Shown here: positions 60,268-64,000 of the stretch, in pieces | Position numbering within the stretch: the first letter of the stretch is position 1 | How the letters are laid out: the number at the start of each line of letters is the position of its first letter | Source: Porphyrobacter sp. | Lineage (GTDB): Bacteria; Pseudomonadota; Alphaproteobacteria; Sphingomonadales; Sphingomonadaceae | DNA: 64,000 nucleotides | Direction: 5' to 3' | Assembly: GCA_027531395.1 (NCBI GenBank) | Contig: JAPZRO010000003.1 | Coordinates: 345,404-409,403 of the forward strand | Notes under the pieces: generated by a model | Seen by the model: only the letters and a program-made list of their open reading frames with translations | What the model was told of the DNA's origin: nothing | Database searches by the model: none | Translations under genes and position numbers: made by a program

Positions 60268-61866
60268 ATGGAGGAATTCGCCGCCCTGCTCGACGCGCTG
60301 GTCTACACCACCAGCCGCAACCGCAAGCTGACGCTGATCGCGACCTATCTGCGCGCTGCGCCCGATCCCGATCGCGGCTGGGCGCTGGCGGGGCTGACCG
60401 GCGGGCTCGATTTTCCGGCGGTCAAATCCTCGACGATCCGCAATCTGATGATGGAGCGGGTCGACCCGGTGCTGTGGACGCTGAGCCGCGATTTCGTCGG
60501 CGATACAGCGGAGACCGCCAGCCTGCTGTGGCCCGAACCCGAAGATCCTGTGCCGCAGGAGGCGCTCTCGCTGGCGGAGGTGGTCGATCGCCTCGCCGCG
60601 CTCACCCGCGCCACCGCGCCGCGGGAGTTGCCCGCCTTGTTCGACCGGCTCGATGCGCGCGGACGCTTTGCCCTGATCAAGCTCGCCACCGGCGGGATGC
60701 GCGTCGGGGTTTCGGCGCGGCTCGCCAAGACCGCCTTTGCGCAGGCCTTCGATGTGGCGGTGGAGGCGGTCGAGGAATACTGGCACGCTCTTGAGCCGCC
60801 CTATGCCGAACTGTTCGACTGGGCGACTGGTGCCGCGCCCCCGCCCGATCTCGCCAACGTCCCGCGCTTCCGCCCCTTCATGCTCGCTCATCCGCTCGAG
60901 GACGGGGAAGTCGACCTCGCGGACTATGCCGCCGAGTGGAAGTGGGACGGAATCCGGGTGCAGCTGGTGCGCGCCGGGGGCGCGACGCGGGTCTATTCGC
61001 GCTCGGGCGACGATATCTCGGCGACCTTCCCGGAATTGCTTGATGCCTTGGCGGTGGACGCGGTGCTCGACGGGGAACTGCTGGTGCGCGGCTCGGCCCA
61101 GGGCGGCGAGGCCGGGGGCGCGGCGAGTTTCAATGCGCTCCAGCAACGGCTCGGGCGCAAGAGCGTCTCGGGCAAGATGCTGCGCGAATACCCCGCCTTC
61201 GTGCGGCTCTACGATGTGCTGCTGCTCGACGGGCAGGACTGGCGCGAGCATCCGTGGAAGTCGCGCCGCGCGACTCTGGAGGCGCTGATGGAGCGCCTGC
61301 CCGCCACCCACTTCGATCTCTCGGCGCTGGTCGAGGCGGAGGATTTCGCCCACCTCGCCCGCATCCGCGACACCGCCCGCGACGAGGCGATCGAAGGCCT
61401 GATGCTCAAGCATCGCGAGAGCCCCTATGTTGCAGGCCGCAAGGTCGGCCACTGGTTCAAGTGGAAGCGCGATCCGCTGCTGGTCGATTGCGTGCTGATG
61501 TATGCCCAGCGCGGGAGCGGCAAGCGGAGCAGTTTCTACTCCGACTACACCTTCGGCTGCTGGGCCGGTGACCCTGATCAGGGCGCGGAGCTGCTCCCGG
61601 TGGGCAAGGCCTATTCAGGCTTCACCGATGCCGAGTTGAAGATGCTCGACAAGTTCGTGCGGCAGCATACCCTCAATCGCTTCGGCCCGGTGCGCGAAGT
61701 CGAGCGCAAGCTGGTGTTCGAGGTCGCCTTCGATTCTGTCCACGCCAGCAAGCGCCACAAGAGCGGCCTCGCGATGCGCTTTCCCCGCATCCACCGCATC
61801 CGCTGGGACAAGCCCGCACACGAGGCGGACCGGATTGAAGGCTTACGGGCGTTGATAAAGGACTGA
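60268..61866 (+). CDS. ATP-dependent DNA ligase (repair type)
   Basis: DNA-joining enzyme of 532 residues. The N-terminal alpha-helical DNA-binding domain (about 1-190) is followed by the nucleotidyltransferase core with the adenylation lysine K225 in AEWKWDGIRVQ. Motif III is in LLLDGQDW, motif IV in EGLMLKHRESPYVAGRKVG, and motif V in HWFKWKRDPLLVDCVLM. The OB-fold carries motif VI near FPRIHRIRWDKPAHEADRIE. It pairs functionally with the exonuclease gene upstream. No Lhr helicase or phosphodiesterase gene is visible next to it. Confidence 0.94.
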   Translation: MEEFAALLDALVYTTSRNRKLTLIATYLRAAPDPDRGWALAGLTGGLDFPAVKSSTIRNLMMERVDPVLWTLSRDFVGDTAETASLLWPEPEDPVPQEALSLAEVVDRLAALTRATAPRELPALFDRLDARGRFALIKLATGGMRVGVSARLAKTAFAQAFDVAVEAVEEYWHALEPPYAELFDWATGAAPPPDLANVPRFRPFMLAHPLEDGEVDLADYAAEWKWDGIRVQLVRAGGATRVYSRSGDDISATFPELLDALAVDAVLDGELLVRGSAQGGEAGGAASFNALQQRLGRKSVSGKMLREYPAFVRLYDVLLLDGQDWREHPWKSRRATLEALMERLPATHFDLSALVEAEDFAHLARIRDTARDEAIEGLMLKHRESPYVAGRKVGHWFKWKRDPLLVDCVLMYAQRGSGKRSSFYSDYTFGCWAGDPDQGAELLPVGKAYSGFTDAELKMLDKFVRQHTLNRFGPVREVERKLVFEVAFDSVHASKRHKSGLAMRFPRIHRIRWDKPAHEADRIEGLRALIKD

Positions 61867-61905
61867 GCCCGGCCTACCTCACCCGCAGTCCAACGGGAGA
61901 GAACG

Positions 61906-62421
61906 ATGTCCTACGCCACCGCCGCGCTTGCCACCTATGCCAACACGCTCGGCACGCTCGATCACCTCGTCACCAGGGCGGAAAGCCACGAGAAGGGCGA
62001 GGCCTTGCTTCAGGCGCGGCTAGCGGACGATATGTTCCCGCTCCACACCCAGATCCGCTTTACCCTCGATCAGGTCGTGACCGCGCTCAAGCGGCTCGGG
62101 GCGGTGGAGCCGGCCTTTGACGACAGCGACATCGCCAGCTTCGCCGACGCCCATGCCCGCATCGCCGCCGTTCGCGCACTGGTGGACGGCACCGATCCCG
62201 CCACCTGGCCCGCGAGCGGCGACACGGTGGAGTTCACTCTCCCCAACCGCATGAGCTTCGCGATGCAGGCCCATGAATATTGCCGCGACTGGACGACGCC
62301 GCAGGTCTATTTCCACCTGATGGCGGCCTATTCCATCCTGCGCGCCGAAGGGCTGGCGGTCGGCAAGGCGGATTATGTCGGCTACATGATGAAATATCTC
62401 AAGCAGCCCGCGGCAGGCTGA
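61906..62421 (+). CDS. DUF1993 domain-containing protein
   Basis: Soluble helical protein of 171 residues of the DUF1993 family, a relative of the DinB/YfiT four-helix bundle. Family features are the N-terminal tandem helices with ARLADDMFPLHTQIRFTLDQ, VEFTLPNRMSFAMQAHEYCR, and the C-terminal YFHLMAAYSILRAEGLAVGK followed by DYVGYMM. A histidine in each conserved helix could bind metal as in DinB-like proteins. No function is established. It starts 39 bp after the ligase gene and may be co-transcribed with it. Confidence 0.9.
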   Translation: MSYATAALATYANTLGTLDHLVTRAESHEKGEALLQARLADDMFPLHTQIRFTLDQVVTALKRLGAVEPAFDDSDIASFADAHARIAAVRALVDGTDPATWPASGDTVEFTLPNRMSFAMQAHEYCRDWTTPQVYFHLMAAYSILRAEGLAVGKADYVGYMMKYLKQPAAG

Positions 62422-62468
62422 ACGCCCGCGCTCTTGCGGCGCGAGTCCGCAGGGCCTAGTTGCACATC

Positions 62469-63731
62469 ATGCAACCCAAAATCCTGACGACAATGCGCGG
62501 CTATACGCCCGCATTGCTGCTGGCCGATGCGCTGGCAGGGTTGACTGTGGCGATGGTGGCGATCCCGCTCAGCATCGCCATCGCGATTGCCTCAGGCGCG
62601 GACCCGGCCAAGGGGCTGGTGACGGCGATTGTCGGCGGGTTCCTGATTTCGCTGCTGGGCGGCAGCCGGGTGCAGATCGGCGGGCCGACCGGCGCGTTCA
62701 TCGTCGTGGTGTTCGGGGTGATTGCCGATCACGGCTATGACGGGCTGGTGCTGGCGACGCTGATGGCGGGCGTCATCCTGATCGTCGCCGGGTGGCTGCG
62801 CGCGGGCAAGCTGATAGCCTTTGTCCCCGAGGCGGTGGTCAACGGCTTCACCATCGGCATCGCGATCATCATCGGCTTCAGCCAGCTCGGCGACCTCCTC
62901 GGCATCGACTTGCGCGGCGTGCCCGCCGACATAGCCGAGAAGGCACCGGCGATCTGGGCGGCGCGCGCCGAGATCAATCCGATGGCGGTCGCCACAGGCA
63001 TCGCGGCAATCGTGCTGATCGTTACCCTGCGCCGCGCCTTTCCGCGCTTCCCGGGGCTGGTGGTGGCGATTGCGGCGATCTCGGGGGCAGTGGCGCTGGC
63101 CGGCGTGCCGGTCGAGACGATTGCGGCGCGCTTCGGCGAATTGCCACGCGGCCTGCCGTGGCCGCAGATCCCGCTGGTCACTCTCCCGCGCCTGATCGAA
63201 TTGCTGCCCTCGGCGCTGATCATTGCCTTCCTCGCCGCGGTCGAATCGCTGCTGTCGGCGATGGTGGCGGACCGGATGATCGGCAGCCAGCACCGTCCCA
63301 ATGCCGAGGTCAGCGCGCAGGGCTGGGCCAATCTCGGCTCGGCGCTGTTCGGCGGGATGCCCGCGACCGGCGCGATTGCCCGCACCGCCACCAACGTCAA
63401 TGCCGGAGGCAAGACCCCCGTGGCAGGCGTGTTGCACGCGGTCTTCATCCTGCTGGTGATGCTGGTGGCCGCTCCGCTGGCGGGCTACCTCGCCCTTCCC
63501 GCACTCGCTGGTCTGCTGTTGATCACGGCCTGGAACATGAGCGAGCCGCACAAGTGGCGCGGCTACTGGGCCGAGCCGGTCGAGGACCGGGTGCTGCTGG
63601 TGCTGACGCTGGTGCTGACCGTGGTCGCCGATCTGACTGTCGCGATCGGCACGGGGGTGGCGCTTGGTCTGTTGCTGCGGCTGCGCCAGCGCCGCGCCAG
63701 CCCGCCCGACTGGAAGGGGCCGGAGCGCTAG
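62469..63731 (+). CDS. SulP family anion transporter without STAS domain
   Basis: Polytopic inner-membrane transporter of 420 residues from ATG 62469. The N-terminal LLADALAGLTVAMVAIPLSI and SLLGGSRVQIGGPTGAFIVV are hallmark SLC26/SulP core motifs. Another is ESLLSAMVADRMIGSQHRPN, followed by AQGWANLGSALFGGMPATGA. The protein ends with a short basic tail right after the last membrane helices. The cytoplasmic STAS domain normally found at the C-terminus is therefore missing. Substrate may be sulfate, bicarbonate or a dicarboxylate; sequence does not decide. Confidence 0.9.
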   Translation: MQPKILTTMRGYTPALLLADALAGLTVAMVAIPLSIAIAIASGADPAKGLVTAIVGGFLISLLGGSRVQIGGPTGAFIVVVFGVIADHGYDGLVLATLMAGVILIVAGWLRAGKLIAFVPEAVVNGFTIGIAIIIGFSQLGDLLGIDLRGVPADIAEKAPAIWAARAEINPMAVATGIAAIVLIVTLRRAFPRFPGLVVAIAAISGAVALAGVPVETIAARFGELPRGLPWPQIPLVTLPRLIELLPSALIIAFLAAVESLLSAMVADRMIGSQHRPNAEVSAQGWANLGSALFGGMPATGAIARTATNVNAGGKTPVAGVLHAVFILLVMLVAAPLAGYLALPALAGLLLITAWNMSEPHKWRGYWAEPVEDRVLLVLTLVLTVVADLTVAIGTGVALGLLLRLRQRRASPPDWKGPER

Positions 63732-63762
63732 AGCACTTTCCGGCCATTCGGACCCACCATGA

Positions 63763-63858
63763 TCGCGTCAGGAAGTCCGCTGGACAGGAGTGGTGCGCAG
63801 CAGGGGCTTGGTTGCCCCTGCCAGTGCCGCGACGCAGCCAGCGGACTTCCTGACGCGA
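63763..63858. repeat. Nested palindrome after sulP-like gene
   Basis: Perfect 21-bp inverted arms (63763-63783 and 63838-63858) enclose a central hairpin GCAGGGGC-TTGGTT-GCCCCTGC. Symmetrical 16-nt unpaired spacers lie on each side of the central hairpin. It may be a REP/MITE-type element or a terminator of the transporter gene. It is close to poor-quality sequence, so an assembly foldback is also possible. Confidence 0.7.
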
Positions 63859-64000
63859 CCCCGAAGGAGCGGGGCGGGGGGGGGGGGGGGGGGGGCCGGG
63901 GGGGGCCGCGCCCCGCGAGTGACACAAAACCACCCCCCGGGGGCAGAGGGGCGCACACCAACCCCCCCCCGGCCGGGGGGGGGCGGGGGGGAGGCCAGGG
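63859..64000. other. Low-complexity G/C homopolymer sequence, probable assembly artefact
   Basis: The last 142 bases contain a run of 20 G (63876-63895) plus several C and G runs of 6-10. There is no coding frame of believable composition. Such sequence at a contig end usually reflects poly-G sequencing errors rather than genomic DNA. Confidence 0.75.

Noticed and set aside
1..64000. tRNA, rRNA, insertion sequences, integrases or prophage genes
   Set aside because: None was recognised on either strand by motif inspection; a tRNAscan or HMM search could still reveal a small RNA gene.

Overview
The window reads as a chromosomal segment of a high-GC alphaproteobacterium of the order Sphingomonadales, most likely an Erythrobacteraceae relative. 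Evidence is the CtrA-network regulators SciP (DUF1153) and TrcR (DUF1013), the DUF1192 protein, the alphaproteobacterial proA-nadD-rsfS-rlmH-envC-ctpA order, and several families of palindromic intergenic repeats. No rRNA, tRNA, CRISPR, IS element or prophage was recognised. The left edge cuts a DUF445 gene. The right edge ends in G/C homopolymers that look like an assembly artefact.

Layout. 1-7.3 kb: DUF445 protein, an RND efflux pump with its adaptor, a YeaQ-type membrane protein, sciP and an overlapping unknown gene. 7.4-14.6 kb: mnmA, a small membrane protein, a beta-lactamase-fold lipoprotein, phzF-like and pdxH genes, a DnaJ-type chaperone, a BrkB-type membrane protein and fabI. 14.6-19.9 kb: a compact inositol-phosphate locus with two CDP-alcohol phosphotransferases, a GT4 glycosyltransferase, inositol-3-phosphate synthase and a nucleotidyltransferase. 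19.9-27.3 kb: a tightly packed, mostly overlapping minus-strand operon for ABC-dependent polysaccharide export (Wza/KpsD-like, KpsE, KpsM, KpsT) with two glycosyltransferases and a methyltransferase. 27.4-37.5 kb: a complete type I secretion system (TolC, ABC, HlyD) with a 1775-residue RTX substrate. 37.7-40.7 kb: UDP-uronate epimerase and nucleotide-sugar dehydrogenase genes, plausibly supplying the polysaccharide.

40.8-47.7 kb is a minus-strand housekeeping run (proA, nadD, rsfS, rlmH, envC, ctpA, dsbB, coq7-like). 47.9-49.5 kb pairs an M23 peptidase with an overlapping bactofilin. 49.5-56 kb holds fadD, trcR, a glycosyltransferase/metallophosphoesterase pair and a quinone oxidoreductase/GST pair. 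56-63.7 kb holds a DUF1192 gene, clpA with a strong terminator, a ligase-associated exonuclease, a small secreted protein on the opposite strand, an ATP-dependent DNA ligase, a DUF1993 gene and a SulP transporter without a STAS domain.

The most interesting unit is the inositol locus beside the surface-polysaccharide exporter. Together the enzymes could make inositol phosphate, activate it as a CDP derivative, transfer it to a lipid or second polyol, and glycosylate the product. That would be an inositol-lipid or polyol-phosphodiester pathway in an alphaproteobacterium; its product is inferred, not shown. Other points of note are the four-module RTX protein, an RND pump with an extra membrane-spanning insertion, and paired REP-like hairpins with compensatory base changes.
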